Shown: positions 33,174 to 42,262 of the stretch, piece after piece | Layout of the letters: each line of letters opens with the position of its first letter | Position numbering within the stretch: the stretch's first letter is position 1 | From: Haloferax sp. Atlit-12N | GTDB taxonomy: Archaea > Halobacteriota > Halobacteria > Halobacteriales > Haloferacaceae | DNA length: 64,000 bases | Direction: 5' to 3' | Assembly (NCBI RefSeq): GCF_003383095.1 | Contig: NZ_PSYW01000001.1 | Location: 1,302,001 to 1,366,000 of the forward strand | Program-made: the position numbers and the translations under genes | Notes under the pieces: model-generated | What the model was told of the DNA's origin: nothing | The model's input: only the letters and a program-made list of their open reading frames with translations | The model's database searches: none

Positions 33174-35240
33174 GTGAACGACCGGACGAGTGCGCTCGAC
33201 TCGGTCGTCTTCGGCGTCGACATCCAGAGCGGCGATATCCGCGGCGACTCGCCGTCGTACGCGCTGGTCGTGTTGGACACCCGAGACACCGAGTCAGACG
33301 AGGTCCGAATCGAACGAGACGTGGTCTCCTTCCGAAAGTTACGCCGACTCATTGAGCGCGACGAACCGCGCGTCGTCGCCACGGACAACATGTACGAGTT
33401 GGCGTCCGACAAGGACGACTTAGTCCGCTTCCTGCGGTGGCTCCCCCACGGGACGCAGTTGGTGCAAGTGACCGGCGCGGAGCGACCGGAACCGCTCTCG
33501 CGGGTCGCCTCGCGTCACGGCGTCCCCTACGGCAAAGACCCGATGAAGGAGGCCGAGGCCGCGGCCCGGCTCGCCCTCGCCAACGTCGGCTACGAGGTCG
33601 CCGCCTTCGAGAACACGACGACCGTGAAGGTCTCTCGCGGCCGCTCGACCGGCAAGGGCGGGTGGAGTCAGGACCGCTACACGCGCCGCATCCACGGGTC
33701 GGTCAAACAGCAGTCCCGCGAGGTCGAATCCGCGCTGAAGGAGGCCAACCTCGACTACGAGCGGGACGTGACCGAGAAGTACGGCGGCTACTCGCAGGCG
33801 CTGTTTACCGTCGAAGTGCGGCCCGAGGACATCCCCGTATCGACCCATCGCTCGGGCGACACCCGTGTCGAAATCGAGCGCGAGCGCCGCGACGGCATCG
33901 AGTTCGAACCCCTCGTGAAGCGCCGCGACCGCGTCATCGTCGGCATCGACCCCGGCACGACCACCGCCGTCGCCGTCGTCAGCCTCGACGGGCGCGTCCT
34001 CGACGTGCACTCGACGCGCACCGCCGACACCGCCGCGGTCATCGAATGGCTCATCGAGCGCGGGCGACCCAGTCTCGTCGCCGCCGACGTCCAGCCGATG
34101 CCCGAGACGGTCGAGAAGTTCCGCCGGAGCTTCGACGCCGCCGGGTGGGCCCCCGCGAGCGACATCCCCGTCGACGAGAAACTCCACCGGACCCGCGACA
34201 TCGACTACGACAACGACCACGAGCGCGACGCCCTCGCCGCGGCGCTGTTCGCCTTCGACGACCACGAAGACCAGTTCGAGCGCATCTCCCGGAAGGTGCC
34301 CGCCGACGTGGACAGAGAGGAGGTCATCGCCCGCGTCCTCGCCAGCGAGGAGTCGGTCGAGGCCGTTCTCCGCGAGATGGCCGACGACGGCGACGGGGGC
34401 GACCCCGACGACGCCGACGAGGAATCCCACGAGGAGCCCGAACTCACGCCCGAAGAACGCGAGATTCGGGAGTTGCGGTCGCGGGTCGAGCGCCTCGAAT
34501 CACACGTCGAAGACCTGAAATCGACCATCGAGGAGAAAGACGAGACCATCGAGGAGTACAAAGAGGAACTGTCCGACGCCCGCCGCGAGGAGCGCCGCGA
34601 GGCCCGCGAGCGCCGCGAAGTCACCCGACTCGAACGCGAGAACGGTCGGTTAGAGCGGAAAGTCGAATCGCTCGAATCCGACAAGGCGGAACTCGCCGAC
34701 AAGCTCGACCAGTTGAAGTCGCTGTGGAAGCTCGACCACTCGAACTTCGCGGACGTGAACACGAACGGGATTCTCACGAGCGACAGCGAGTGGGAAGTCG
34801 CCGGAAGAGAGAGCGAAGCGAACGAATCCGGCGGAAATCTCGTGCCCGTCAAAATCGTCGAACAGTTCACCAACGGCGCGCTCGACCACACTATCGAGGA
34901 GTACGGCATCGCCGCGGGCGACGTGGTCTACCTCCGCGACGCCAGCGGGGCCGGACGCACCACCGCCGAGCGACTCGCCGAGTTCGACCCGCGGGTCGTC
35001 CTCCGGTCGGGCAACCTCTCGGAAGTCGCCGACGAGGTGCTGTTCGAAGCCGAAATTCCGGTCGCGCCCGCCGATGGCGTGACGATTCAGGAGATAGACG
35101 AACTCGCCGTGGCGAAGGAGTCCGAAGTGGCCGCCGCCATCGACGACTGGGAGGACCGCGCCGAGGAGCGACAGAAGGAACAGCGCGAGGAGATGGTGGA
35201 CCAGATTATCTCCGAACACCGCGCCGAGAACCGGCGGTGA
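33174..35240 (+). CDS. DUF460 (COG2433) protein with RuvC-like domain and coiled coil
   Basis: The 688-residue protein belongs to an archaeal family predicted to contain an RNase H/RuvC-like nuclease fold. The N-terminal part (1-230) starts VNDRTSALDSVVFGVDIQSG and includes a first RNase-H-like strand. The second domain begins near 255 with RVIVGIDPGTTTAVAVV, the acidic-Gly motif of RuvC/YqgF folds, and later NDHERDALAAALFAFDDH supplies a C-terminal acidic residue. An acidic linker and long Glu/Arg coiled coil (about 425-530) follow, then a compact C-terminal domain. The cellular role is undetermined. The coiled coil implies dimerisation and resembles SMC-like or DNA-repair adaptors. Confidence 0.85.
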   Translation: MNDRTSALDSVVFGVDIQSGDIRGDSPSYALVVLDTRDTESDEVRIERDVVSFRKLRRLIERDEPRVVATDNMYELASDKDDLVRFLRWLPHGTQLVQVTGAERPEPLSRVASRHGVPYGKDPMKEAEAAARLALANVGYEVAAFENTTTVKVSRGRSTGKGGWSQDRYTRRIHGSVKQQSREVESALKEANLDYERDVTEKYGGYSQALFTVEVRPEDIPVSTHRSGDTRVEIERERRDGIEFEPLVKRRDRVIVGIDPGTTTAVAVVSLDGRVLDVHSTRTADTAAVIEWLIERGRPSLVAADVQPMPETVEKFRRSFDAAGWAPASDIPVDEKLHRTRDIDYDNDHERDALAAALFAFDDHEDQFERISRKVPADVDREEVIARVLASEESVEAVLREMADDGDGGDPDDADEESHEEPELTPEEREIRELRSRVERLESHVEDLKSTIEEKDETIEEYKEELSDARREERREARERREVTRLERENGRLERKVESLESDKAELADKLDQLKSLWKLDHSNFADVNTNGILTSDSEWEVAGRESEANESGGNLVPVKIVEQFTNGALDHTIEEYGIAAGDVVYLRDASGAGRTTAERLAEFDPRVVLRSGNLSEVADEVLFEAEIPVAPADGVTIQEIDELAVAKESEVAAAIDDWEDRAEERQKEQREEMVDQIISEHRAENRR

Positions 35241-35269
35241 CCAGTCGAAGCGAGACGCGCGAACGGGCC

Positions 35270-35482
35270 TCATTCGCGATTTCGCTCCCGCGGCCACGCT
35301 CGAACGAGCGAGACGGCCAACAGGAGGCCGATAACTAACGCGGCACCGCCAGAGACGAGATGGATGACATTGTCGAGGTAGACTCCGGATGTACTCGACG
35401 AGACGAGGTACGTGAGGAGGGCGAGAAACAGCGAGATGACCATGAGCCATCGACGGATTGGTGTCGCGTCGGCGGAGGGCAT
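35270..35482 (-). CDS. 70-residue membrane protein with two spans
   Basis: The sequence has a polar N-terminus (MPSADATPIRR), two hydrophobic helices (about 12-30 and 37-60), a loop with SSSTSGVYLDNVIH, and a basic tail (RAWPRERNRE). The His and Asp at the start of the second helix are the only polar residues near the membrane. It converges on the DUF460 gene. I cannot assign a function. Confidence 0.65.
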   Translation of the reverse strand: MPSADATPIRRWLMVISLFLALLTYLVSSSTSGVYLDNVIHLVSGGAALVIGLLLAVSLVRAWPRERNRE

Positions 35483-35563
35483 ATCGACGGGATGCGTGGC
35501 TGTTCGTAAATCGATTCTGGCACCACTGAAGACCGTGACGAGAGCCGCGGCCGCCGAGGGACA

Positions 35564-35875
35564 TTACTCCGCGGTCGCGTCGTGGCCGACGACGACGGCG
35601 ACCACGAAGTACAGCGCCGCGCCGACGAGCGGCACGAAGAACGCGAAGGCGGCCCAGAACGTCGCGTTTCGCCCCTTGAACGTCGCGTCCTTGTGGACCC
35701 GATAGGGGAGGTAGATGTGGAACGCGAGGAAGTAGACCGCGAAGCCGAGGATGTACGGGAGGAGGTCGCCGCCGCGGACCGACGCCCACATGGCCGCGAG
35801 CAGACCGAAGACGACGAGGATGAGCGCGGCGAAGATGATGACGGGCGCACGCGTCGTGTTTCCTGAGTCGGACAT
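35564..35875 (-). CDS. Three-helix membrane protein
   Basis: From ATG 35875 the product is 103 residues: polar MSDSGNTTRA, then three hydrophobic segments (about 12-32, 38-55 and 72-93) with a basic loop YRVHKDATFKGRNATFW. It resembles short phospholipase-D-nuclease-like membrane proteins only in overall size, and no catalytic motif is present. A longer open frame upstream overlaps the tyrS promoter and is not supported. Function unknown. Confidence 0.72.
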   Translation of the reverse strand: MSDSGNTTRAPVIIFAALILVVFGLLAAMWASVRGGDLLPYILGFAVYFLAFHIYLPYRVHKDATFKGRNATFWAAFAFFVPLVGAALYFVVAVVVGHDATAE

Positions 35876-35964
35876 CACCCGGAGTTGGGACCGGTTCGTG
35901 TTGTCCGTTTCGCCCGCGAGCGGCTTCCAGAAGTCATATCCCACATCCCCGACACCGAACAGAT

Positions 35965-36951
35965 ATGGACGCATACGACCTGATCACTCGGAACGCCTCC
36001 GAAGTGGTCACGGAGGACGAAGTGCGCGCGCTGGCCGACGACCCCGAGGGCAAGCGAGCGTACGTGGGCTACGAGCCCTCCGGTGTCCTCCACATCGGTC
36101 ACATGCTCACCGCCAACAAGCTCATCGACCTCCAAGAGGCGGGCTTCGAGGTAGTCGTGCTTCTGGCCGACGTACACGCCTACCTCAACGGCAAGGGCAC
36201 CTTCGAGGAGATTCGCGAGACGGCCGAGCGGATGAAAGCGCAGTTCATCGCCTACGGCCTCGACGAGAGTCAGACGGAGTTCATCCTCGGCTCGGAGTAC
36301 CAACTCGACGAGAGCTACGTCCTCGACCTGCACGCGCTCGAACTGGAGACGACGCTCTCGCGCGCCGAGCGCGCCATGGCCGAAATCAAAAGCGGCGACG
36401 GCGTCACCGTCGCGCAGGCGGTCTACCCGATTATGCAGGCGCTCGACATCGTCTACCTCGACGTGGACCTCGCCATCGGCGGGATGGAACAGCGCAAGGT
36501 CCACATGCTCGCCCGCGACACGCTCCCGAGCATCGGCGAGGAGTCGCCGACCTGCATGCACACGCCGCTCATCGCGGACCTCGGGACGGGCATCGGCAAG
36601 ATGTCCTCCTCCGAGGGCGTCACCATCTCGATGGAGGACACCACCGAGGACATCGAGGACAAGGTCAACGGCGCGTTCTGCCCGCCGACGGCCGACCCCG
36701 ACCCGACCGAGGACGGTGACGAGCGCGAGAACCCCGTCCTCCAAATCTTCGAGTACCACGTCTTCCCGCGCTTCGAGCGGGTCGTCGTCGAGCGCCCCGA
36801 ACAGTACGGCGGGAACCTCGACTACGACGACTACGAGACGCTGGAGGCCGACCTCGAATCCGGCGAACTCCACCCGGCCGACGCGAAGGGCGCGCTCGCG
36901 GACTACCTCGACGAACTCATCGAGCCCGGTCGCGCGAAGATAGCCGAGTAA
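35965..36951 (+). CDS. tyrS: Tyrosyl-tRNA synthetase
   Basis: This class I synthetase charges tRNA-Tyr. The 328-residue archaeal-type enzyme shows HIGHMLTANK (HIGH motif, about residue 47), tyrosine-binding residues in YQLDESYVL and VAQAVYPIMQALD, and KMSSSEGV (KMSKS loop, about 212). It lacks the bacterial S4-like tail, as expected for Archaea/Eukarya. An acidic insertion TADPDPTEDGDEREN follows the KMSSS motif. It is the first plus-strand gene after two small minus-strand membrane genes and probably monocistronic. Confidence 0.96.
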   Translation: MDAYDLITRNASEVVTEDEVRALADDPEGKRAYVGYEPSGVLHIGHMLTANKLIDLQEAGFEVVVLLADVHAYLNGKGTFEEIRETAERMKAQFIAYGLDESQTEFILGSEYQLDESYVLDLHALELETTLSRAERAMAEIKSGDGVTVAQAVYPIMQALDIVYLDVDLAIGGMEQRKVHMLARDTLPSIGEESPTCMHTPLIADLGTGIGKMSSSEGVTISMEDTTEDIEDKVNGAFCPPTADPDPTEDGDERENPVLQIFEYHVFPRFERVVVERPEQYGGNLDYDDYETLEADLESGELHPADAKGALADYLDELIEPGRAKIAE

Positions 36952-37038
36952 TCGCCGCACCGACCCGCCGCACCGGCCCGCCGTTCGTCGCTCGCCGCCG
37001 CCCAAACCAATAGGGTCCCGCCGGCCCGACGAGTCGGT

Positions 37039-37857
37039 ATGCCCCGCTCTTCCGACGTTCTCGTTTATCGAAACCGCACTATCGCCGACCGCGAGGAGCG
37101 CACGCTGACCGCGGACGTGTACGGCCCCGACTCCCCGCCGACCGGGACGGGCGACCCGGCCGAGACGACCGAACCGGCCCGCCCCCTCGTCGTCTTCGTC
37201 TACGGCGGCGCGTGGGAGACCGGTTCGACCGGCCAGTTCGCCCGCTGGGCGCTCGACGCCGTCGAGGAGGGATTCGTCGCGGCCGAGGTGTCGTACCGAC
37301 TCGGGCACGAAGCGCCGTTTCCCGCGCAAATCGAAGACGTGTGCGAGGGTATCGACTGGCTGACGGACCGCGCGGATGAGTTCGGCATCGACCCGGACGC
37401 CGTCGCCGTCGTCGGTCACTCCGCGGGAGCGCACCTCGCGTTGCTGGCGGCGCTTTCGGACGACGAGTTCGGCCGGCGGACCGATATCGACGCCGCGGTC
37501 GGGGTCTCCGGAGTCTACGACCTCCGAGCCGACGACCACGAGCGCGCCGGCGAGTCGCCCCCGCTGTTCGATGGCCGGCCGTCAGCAGCCGAGTTGCGTC
37601 GGTGTTCGCCGATTACCTACGTGGATGACGACACCGACGCCGACGCCGACGCGCCGCCGACGCTGTTGCTCCACGGGAGCGAGGACTCGGTCGTCGCACC
37701 GGACCAGAGCGCCCGGTTGGCGGACGCGCTCGAAGCGGCCGGAAACGAAGTCGAGTACGACGCCGTCGCCGCGGCCGACCACGTCTTCTTGCACTCGTCG
37801 TACCACTATCCCGCGGTGCGAAAACAGGTGTTCTCGTTCCTCCGTGAAGCGCTGTGA
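37039..37857 (+). CDS. Alpha/beta-hydrolase (esterase/lipase, HSL-like)
   Basis: The 272-residue protein has the oxyanion-hole motif VFVYGGAWETGS (HGG type), the nucleophile elbow VGHSAGAHLALL (GxSxG), an acidic residue in LLHGSEDSVVAPDQS and a histidine in ADHVFLHSSY near the C-terminus. Together these form a complete Ser-Asp-His triad. This pattern fits the hormone-sensitive-lipase-like carboxylesterase family. There is no signal peptide, so it is cytoplasmic. An Asp/Ala repeat (DDDTDADADAPP) near 195 is low-complexity. The substrate is unknown. Confidence 0.87.
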   Translation: MPRSSDVLVYRNRTIADREERTLTADVYGPDSPPTGTGDPAETTEPARPLVVFVYGGAWETGSTGQFARWALDAVEEGFVAAEVSYRLGHEAPFPAQIEDVCEGIDWLTDRADEFGIDPDAVAVVGHSAGAHLALLAALSDDEFGRRTDIDAAVGVSGVYDLRADDHERAGESPPLFDGRPSAAELRRCSPITYVDDDTDADADAPPTLLLHGSEDSVVAPDQSARLADALEAAGNEVEYDAVAAADHVFLHSSYHYPAVRKQVFSFLREAL

Positions 37858-37878
37858 GACAGGGGATATCGGCGGCTC

Positions 37879-38058
37879 TCAGGCCATGCCGAACATCTTC
37901 ATGACGCCCTCGGCGAGGCCGCTGGCGACGAGTCCAAGACCGGCGACGACGAACGCGAGCCCCGCCGCGACGATGGGTGCCTGATAGGCGACGATACCGA
38001 TACCCAAGAGCAGCGAGACGACGCCGGCGATACCCTTCGTGCCGAGTTTGTCGAGCAT
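37879..38058 (-). CDS. 59-residue membrane protein
   Basis: The product [19 protein letters not shown]... has two hydrophobic helices (about 8-28 and 30-50) rich in Gly/Ala, and a short tail ending VMKMFGMA. It begins at ATG 38058. The longer frame to 38445 runs antisense to eIF1A and is not coding. It converges on the esterase gene. Proteins of this type are widespread in haloarchaea without known role. Confidence 0.68.
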   Translation of the reverse strand: MLDKLGTKGIAGVVSLLLGIGIVAYQAPIVAAGLAFVVAGLGLVASGLAEGVMKMFGMA

Positions 38059-38133
38059 ACGACGACGGCGGGTCGGGAGCGCCCTAAACGCGTCGTTCCG
38101 TCCGACGCTTCCTACCGGTCGAACGTCGGCGGA

Positions 38134-38139
38134 TTTAAC
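38134..38139 (+). promoter_or_regulatory. Box A for the eIF1A gene
   Basis: TTTAAC lies 25-30 nt upstream of ATG 38164 and indicates a leaderless transcript for the eIF1A-Rio1 region. Confidence 0.5.
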
Positions 38140-38163
38140 CATTCCCACGTCGAACGCTCGCGC

Positions 38164-38454
38164 ATGAGCGACGACGAGAACGAGAGCCGCCGAGACCTTC
38201 GAATGCCGAACGACGACGAAGTGTTCGCCGTCGTGACGAACATGCTCGGGGCCAATCGTATTCGCGTCCGCTGTGCCGACGGCGTCGAGCGGACCGCTCG
38301 CATTCCCGGACGGATGCAAAAGCGAATCTGGATTCGAGAGGACGACGTGGTGCTCGTCGAACCGTGGGACTGGCAGGACGAGAAGGCCGACGTGTCGTGG
38401 CGCTACGAGAAGTCCGAGGCCGACCAGCTCCGCCGCGAAGGCCACATCCAGTAA
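38164..38454 (+). CDS. eif1A: Translation initiation factor aIF1A
   Basis: The 96-residue protein is the archaeal homologue of eIF1A and bacterial IF1, which occupies the A site of the small subunit and helps scanning and start selection. The S1/OB fold is clear: [47 protein letters not shown]. The N-terminus is polar and the C-terminal helix [13 protein letters not shown] is typical. Rio1 and Dim2 genes follow on the same strand. In Haloferax these three form a ribosome-biogenesis cluster. Confidence 0.95.
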   Translation: MSDDENESRRDLRMPNDDEVFAVVTNMLGANRIRVRCADGVERTARIPGRMQKRIWIREDDVVLVEPWDWQDEKADVSWRYEKSEADQLRREGHIQ

Positions 38455-38543
38455 CGCGTTCGAGACAGCGTCGACTGCTCGCCGAGTGACACCGAAGCCG
38501 GAGCCTGTGCCCTTTTCATCTCGCCTCCCGTAGCCCTAGTCCA

Positions 38544-39401
38544 ATGACTGACGAGTTCGGCATGGTCGAACCCCAGGAGGGTGAGGCGTTCGGCGACGAG
38601 TGGGAGGAGATAGACGTCTCCGACGACGAGGCGGACCGTATCGCGCGCCGCAAGGACCGCGACTTCGACGAGTTCCGGATGCGGTTGAAAGACGCCGACC
38701 AGTTCAAAGTCGAGCAGTCGGTGTTCGACGACGCGACCTTCGCCGCCATCTACAAACTCGTCCAAGACGGGTACATCGACGCGTTCGGCGGGCCGATTTC
38801 GACCGGCAAGGAGGCCAACGTCTTCGAGGCGCTCGGCGAAGACTCGGACGTGGCGGTCAAGATATACCGCATCAACGCCTCCGACTTCCGGCACATGCGC
38901 GACTACCTCGAAGGCGACCCGCGCTTCGAGAACATCGGCCACGACAAGGGACAGGTCGTTCGCGCGTGGGTCAGAAAGGAGTTCGCTAACCTCGAACGCG
39001 CCCAGCGTGCCGGCGTGCGCGTGCCGAAGCCCATCGCGGTCCAGCGGAACGTCCTCGTCATGGAACTCGTCGGCGTCGTCGACGACCGAGCGCGACGGCT
39101 CTCGGAAGTGCGCGTCGAGAACCCCCAGACCGCCTACGAAGTCGTCCGCGAGTACATGCGCCGACTCCACCGCGCCGGCCTCGTCCACGGCGACCTCTCG
39201 GAGTACAACCTCATCATCCACGAGGGCGAACTCGTCGTCATCGACCTCGGACAGGCGGTGACGGTCCACCACCCCAACGCCGAGGAGTTCCTCCGGCGGG
39301 ACTGCCGCAACGTGGCCAACTTCTTCCGGCGGCAGGGTGCCGACGCCGACGGCGACTCGCTGTTCGAGTTCGTCACGGCCGACGAGAGCGAAGACGAGTA
39401 G
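38544..39401 (+). CDS. rio1: Rio1 atypical serine kinase/ATPase
   Basis: Rio1 acts late in 40S/30S subunit maturation. The 285-residue protein has a Rio-type ATP site GGPISTGKEANVFEALGEDSD (shown in part as STGKEANVFEA), catalytic Lys in VAVKIYRI, the hinge VLVMELVG, catalytic loop LVHGDLSEYNLII and metal loop VVIDLGQAV. The first 50 residues are acidic. The length and an N-terminal stretch FKVEQSVFDDATFAAIYKL are diagnostic of Rio1 as opposed to Rio2. It lies 89 bp after the eIF1A gene and 93 bp before dim2. Confidence 0.95.
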   Translation: MTDEFGMVEPQEGEAFGDEWEEIDVSDDEADRIARRKDRDFDEFRMRLKDADQFKVEQSVFDDATFAAIYKLVQDGYIDAFGGPISTGKEANVFEALGEDSDVAVKIYRINASDFRHMRDYLEGDPRFENIGHDKGQVVRAWVRKEFANLERAQRAGVRVPKPIAVQRNVLVMELVGVVDDRARRLSEVRVENPQTAYEVVREYMRRLHRAGLVHGDLSEYNLIIHEGELVVIDLGQAVTVHHPNAEEFLRRDCRNVANFFRRQGADADGDSLFEFVTADESEDE

Positions 39402-39410
39402 AAACACAGA

Positions 39411-39440
39411 CCCGCCGCGAGGCGGGTGTGAGACCCACAC
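39411..39440 (+). repeat. Two adjacent hairpins after rio1
   Basis: CCCGCC-GCGA-GGCGGG (39411-39426) is immediately followed by, and shares its last G with, GTGTG-AGACC-CACAC (39426-39440). Both stems are perfect. They lie 10-39 nt after the rio1 stop and before the dim2 promoter, and may mark a 3' end or processing site. Confidence 0.5.
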
Positions 39441-39464
39441 ACGCGGCGACCCGCCGAGCGAACG

Positions 39465-39472
39465 CTTAAACC
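39465..39472 (+). promoter_or_regulatory. Box A for dim2
   Basis: CTTAAACC is centred 27 nt before ATG 39495, so dim2 probably has its own leaderless promoter in addition to any read-through from rio1. Confidence 0.5.
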
Positions 39473-39494
39473 ACTCCGACGGGTATCGGGTGAT

Positions 39495-40037
39495 ATGCAG
39501 CACGTCAAGGTGCCGCAGGACCGTATCGGTGTTCTCATCGGCGAAGGTGGCTCGACGCTCCGAGAGATAGAGAGTCGCGCGGAAGTCCGACTCGACGTTG
39601 ACTCGGAAAACGGCAGCGTCGCCATCGACAGCGTCGGCGACCCCGTACTCGGCATGGTCGCTCCCGACGTGGTTCGAGCGGTCGGCCGCGGCTTCGCCCC
39701 GGAGGACGCGATGGCGCTCCTCGACGACGACATGATGATGTTCGAACTCATCGAGATAGACCGGCACACCCGAAACAAAAACGACATGCGGCGACAGAAG
39801 GGTCGCCTCATCGGCGAGAACGGCCGCACCCGCGAACTCATGGAAGAGCTGACCGGTGCGGACGTGGTTATCTACGGCTCGACGCTCGGCATCATCGGCC
39901 AGCCCGAAGAGGTCGAAGTCGTCCGCCGGGCCGTCGAGATGATTCTCGACGGCGCGCCCCACGGCGCGGTGTACTCCTTCCTCGAACGGAAGCACAACGA
40001 CCTGACGCAGGGCTTCAACGTCCGGCAGAACAACTGA
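39495..40037 (+). CDS. dim2: KH-domain ribosome-biogenesis factor Dim2/Pno1
   Basis: Archaeal Dim2 binds near the 3' end of 16S rRNA and assists Nob1 cleavage and methylation. The 180-residue protein has two KH domains. The first starts QHVKVPQDRIGVLIGEGGST with the GxxG loop. The second contains RLIGENGRTRELMEELTGADVVIYG, the well-conserved C-terminal KH of Pno1. The C-terminal LERKHNDLTQGFNVRQNN is basic. Position after the aIF1A and Rio1 genes matches the known functional grouping. Confidence 0.93.
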   Translation: MQHVKVPQDRIGVLIGEGGSTLREIESRAEVRLDVDSENGSVAIDSVGDPVLGMVAPDVVRAVGRGFAPEDAMALLDDDMMMFELIEIDRHTRNKNDMRRQKGRLIGENGRTRELMEELTGADVVIYGSTLGIIGQPEEVEVVRRAVEMILDGAPHGAVYSFLERKHNDLTQGFNVRQNN

Positions 40038-40224
40038 GACGCCACCGCCGACGAGTCCACCGCCGACACGGCACTCGCCCGCATCGTCTTTTCACCGCAC
40101 CCGCTTCGAGAGTGGCGAGACCGCCCCGCCGAACGCCACAGATAAAGCCGCATAATCGACCGCCGTCTCCGGGTCTCGACCGCCCCACCGTGTTGCGTTT
40201 TGGCATACCAATAAACGATGCTTT

Positions 40225-40230
40225 TTTATA
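40225..40230 (+). promoter_or_regulatory. Box A of the thermosome (heat-shock) promoter
   Basis: TTTATA within CTTTTTTATAG is centred about 29 nt before ATG 40257. From memory this resembles the well-studied heat-inducible cct1 promoter of H. volcanii. The spacing favours ATG 40257 over ATG 40251, which would fall at or before the predicted transcript start. The preceding 190 bp hold no gene. Confidence 0.6.
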
Positions 40231-40256
40231 GAATCACAAACAATCAGGCGATGACT

Positions 40257-41948
40257 ATGAGCCAGCGAATGCAGCAGGGTCAGCCCATGATCATTCTGGG
40301 TGAGGACTCGCAGCGCACATCCGGTCAGGATGCGCAGTCGATGAACATCACGGCCGGGAAGGCCGTCGCAGAGGCCGTACGCACCACGCTCGGCCCGAAG
40401 GGGATGGACAAGATGCTCGTCGACTCCGGCGGGCAGGTCGTCGTCACGAACGACGGCGTCACCATCCTCAAGGAGATGGACATCGACCACCCCGCGGCCA
40501 ACATGATCGTCGAAGTCTCCGAGACCCAGGAGGACGAGGTCGGAGACGGTACGACGACGGCCGTCATCATCGCCGGCGAACTCCTCGACCAGGCCGAGGA
40601 GCTCCTCGAATCGGACGTCCACGCGACGACCATCGCGCAGGGCTACCGCCAGGCCGCCGAGAAGGCCAAGGAAGTCCTCGAGGACAACGCCATCGAGGTC
40701 ACGGAGGACGACCGCGAGACCCTCACGAAGATCGCCGCGACGGCGATGACCGGGAAGGGCGCGGAGTCCGCGAAGGACCTGCTCTCCGAACTCGTCGTCG
40801 ACGCCGTGCTGGCAGTCAAGGACGACGACGGCATCGACACGAACAACGTCTCCATCGAGAAGGTCGTCGGCGGCACCATCGACAACTCCGAACTCGTCGA
40901 GGGCGTCATCGTCGACAAGGAGCGCGTCGACGAGAACATGCCCTACGCCGTCGAGGACGCGAACATCGCCATCCTCGACGACGCGCTGGAAGTCCGCGAG
41001 ACCGAAATCGACGCGGAAGTCAACGTCACGGACCCCGACCAGCTTCAGCAGTTCCTCGACCAGGAAGAAAAGCAGCTGAAAGAGATGGTCGACCAGCTCG
41101 TCGAGGTCGGCGCCGACGCCGTCTTCGTCGGTGACGGCATCGACGACATGGCGCAGCACTACCTCGCGAAGGAGGGCATCCTCGCGGTCCGCCGCGCCAA
41201 GTCTTCCGACCTCAAGCGTCTCGCCCGCGCGACGGGCGGCCGCGTCGTCAGCAGCCTCGACGACATCGAGGCCGATGACCTCGGCTTCGCCGGCTCCGTC
41301 GGACAGAAGGACGTCGGCGGCGACGAGCGCATCTTCGTCGAGGACGTCGAAGACGCGAAGTCCGTCACGCTCATCCTCCGCGGCGGCACGGAACACGTCG
41401 TCGACGAGCTCGAGCGCGCCATCGAGGACTCCCTCGGCGTCGTCCGCACGACGCTCGAAGACGGGAAGGTTCTCCCCGGCGGCGGTGCTCCCGAGACGGA
41501 GCTCTCCCTGCAGCTCCGCGAGTTCGCCGACTCCGTCGGCGGCCGCGAGCAGCTCGCCGTCGAGGCGTTCGCCGAGGCGCTGGACATCATCCCGCGCACC
41601 CTCGCCGAGAACGCCGGTCTCGACCCCATCGACTCTCTCGTCGACCTGCGCTCGCGCCACGACGGCGGCGAGTTCGCAGCCGGCCTCGACGCCTACACGG
41701 GCGAGGTCATCGACATGGAAGAAGAGGGCGTCGTAGAGCCCCTCCGCGTCAAGACCCAGGCTATCGAGTCCGCGACCGAAGCCGCAGTCATGATCCTCCG
41801 CATCGACGACGTCATCGCGGCTGGCGACCTCTCCGGTGGCCAGACCGGCAGCGACGACGACGACGGCGGCGCGCCCGGCGGCATGGGCGGCGGCATGGGT
41901 GGCATGGGTGGCATGGGCGGTATGGGCGGCATGGGCGGTGCGATGTGA
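40257..41948 (+). CDS. cct1: Thermosome subunit (group II chaperonin, CCT1 type)
   Basis: Thermosome subunits form the two-ring ATP-driven folding chamber of Archaea. This 563-residue protein contains the ATP-binding [45 protein letters not shown] and the equatorial C-terminal [19 protein letters not shown]. The apical domain lies between residues 210 and 370. It ends with [17 protein letters not shown] followed by GGM repeats, a flexible tail that projects into the cavity. From memory the sequence is nearly identical to H. volcanii CCT1. A partner subunit is not in the window. Confidence 0.97.
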   Translation: MSQRMQQGQPMIILGEDSQRTSGQDAQSMNITAGKAVAEAVRTTLGPKGMDKMLVDSGGQVVVTNDGVTILKEMDIDHPAANMIVEVSETQEDEVGDGTTTAVIIAGELLDQAEELLESDVHATTIAQGYRQAAEKAKEVLEDNAIEVTEDDRETLTKIAATAMTGKGAESAKDLLSELVVDAVLAVKDDDGIDTNNVSIEKVVGGTIDNSELVEGVIVDKERVDENMPYAVEDANIAILDDALEVRETEIDAEVNVTDPDQLQQFLDQEEKQLKEMVDQLVEVGADAVFVGDGIDDMAQHYLAKEGILAVRRAKSSDLKRLARATGGRVVSSLDDIEADDLGFAGSVGQKDVGGDERIFVEDVEDAKSVTLILRGGTEHVVDELERAIEDSLGVVRTTLEDGKVLPGGGAPETELSLQLREFADSVGGREQLAVEAFAEALDIIPRTLAENAGLDPIDSLVDLRSRHDGGEFAAGLDAYTGEVIDMEEEGVVEPLRVKTQAIESATEAAVMILRIDDVIAAGDLSGGQTGSDDDDGGAPGGMGGGMGGMGGMGGMGGMGGAM

Positions 41949-42262
41949 GCACCCCCAGATAGGCCTACACCACTCACACCCACACCCTGACTTCGCATCG
42001 ACTCGAATCGCTCGGCCGAATTCACGACGTTTTTTGCGGATTCACGCCCGTTAGCCGCTGCTTTGTCCGCTCGCGCACCGGTTGGGACGCCGTTAATCGA
42101 GCGTCCGCGCCACGTCGTCGTCTGACGCCACGAGACGGCGGTCGTATCGGTGACTGATTCGCAACAGAAGTTGACGAATCTCTATAAAACGTCCGAGACG
42201 GTTCGTGAAACGCCGGTACTCGTCTCTATACTTATCTCCCGTGACAGCCTCTGTCAGCGTGT
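41949..42262 (+). other. 314-bp gap between thermosome gene and ABC-tail ORF
   Basis: No gene with a credible start is found here. There is a T6 tract at 42030-42035 that may end the thermosome transcript, an AT-rich box CTATAAAA at 42182-42189, and a second AT-rich element, CTATACTTATC (42226-42236), at the right distance to be the promoter of the ORF at 42263. Confidence 0.5.
42030..42035 (+). terminator. T6 tract downstream of the thermosome gene
   Basis: A run of six T residues in otherwise GC-rich sequence, 82 nt past the stop codon, is a reasonable archaeal U-tract terminator. Confidence 0.35.

Noticed and set aside
36952-37038. Repeated CCGC-rich motifs between tyrS and the esterase as a possible CRISPR-like or operator repeat
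   Set aside because: The copies are only 8-10 bp, imperfect and irregularly spaced. This is ordinary GC-rich intergenic sequence.
42096-42260. Minus-strand frame ending ...LLLRISHRYDRRLVASDDD before a TAA at 42093, with protein-like helical character
   Set aside because: It has no ATG or GTG before the conserved-looking part, uses codons (AGA, ATA) rare in its neighbours, and runs through the probable promoter of the plus-strand ORF at 42263.
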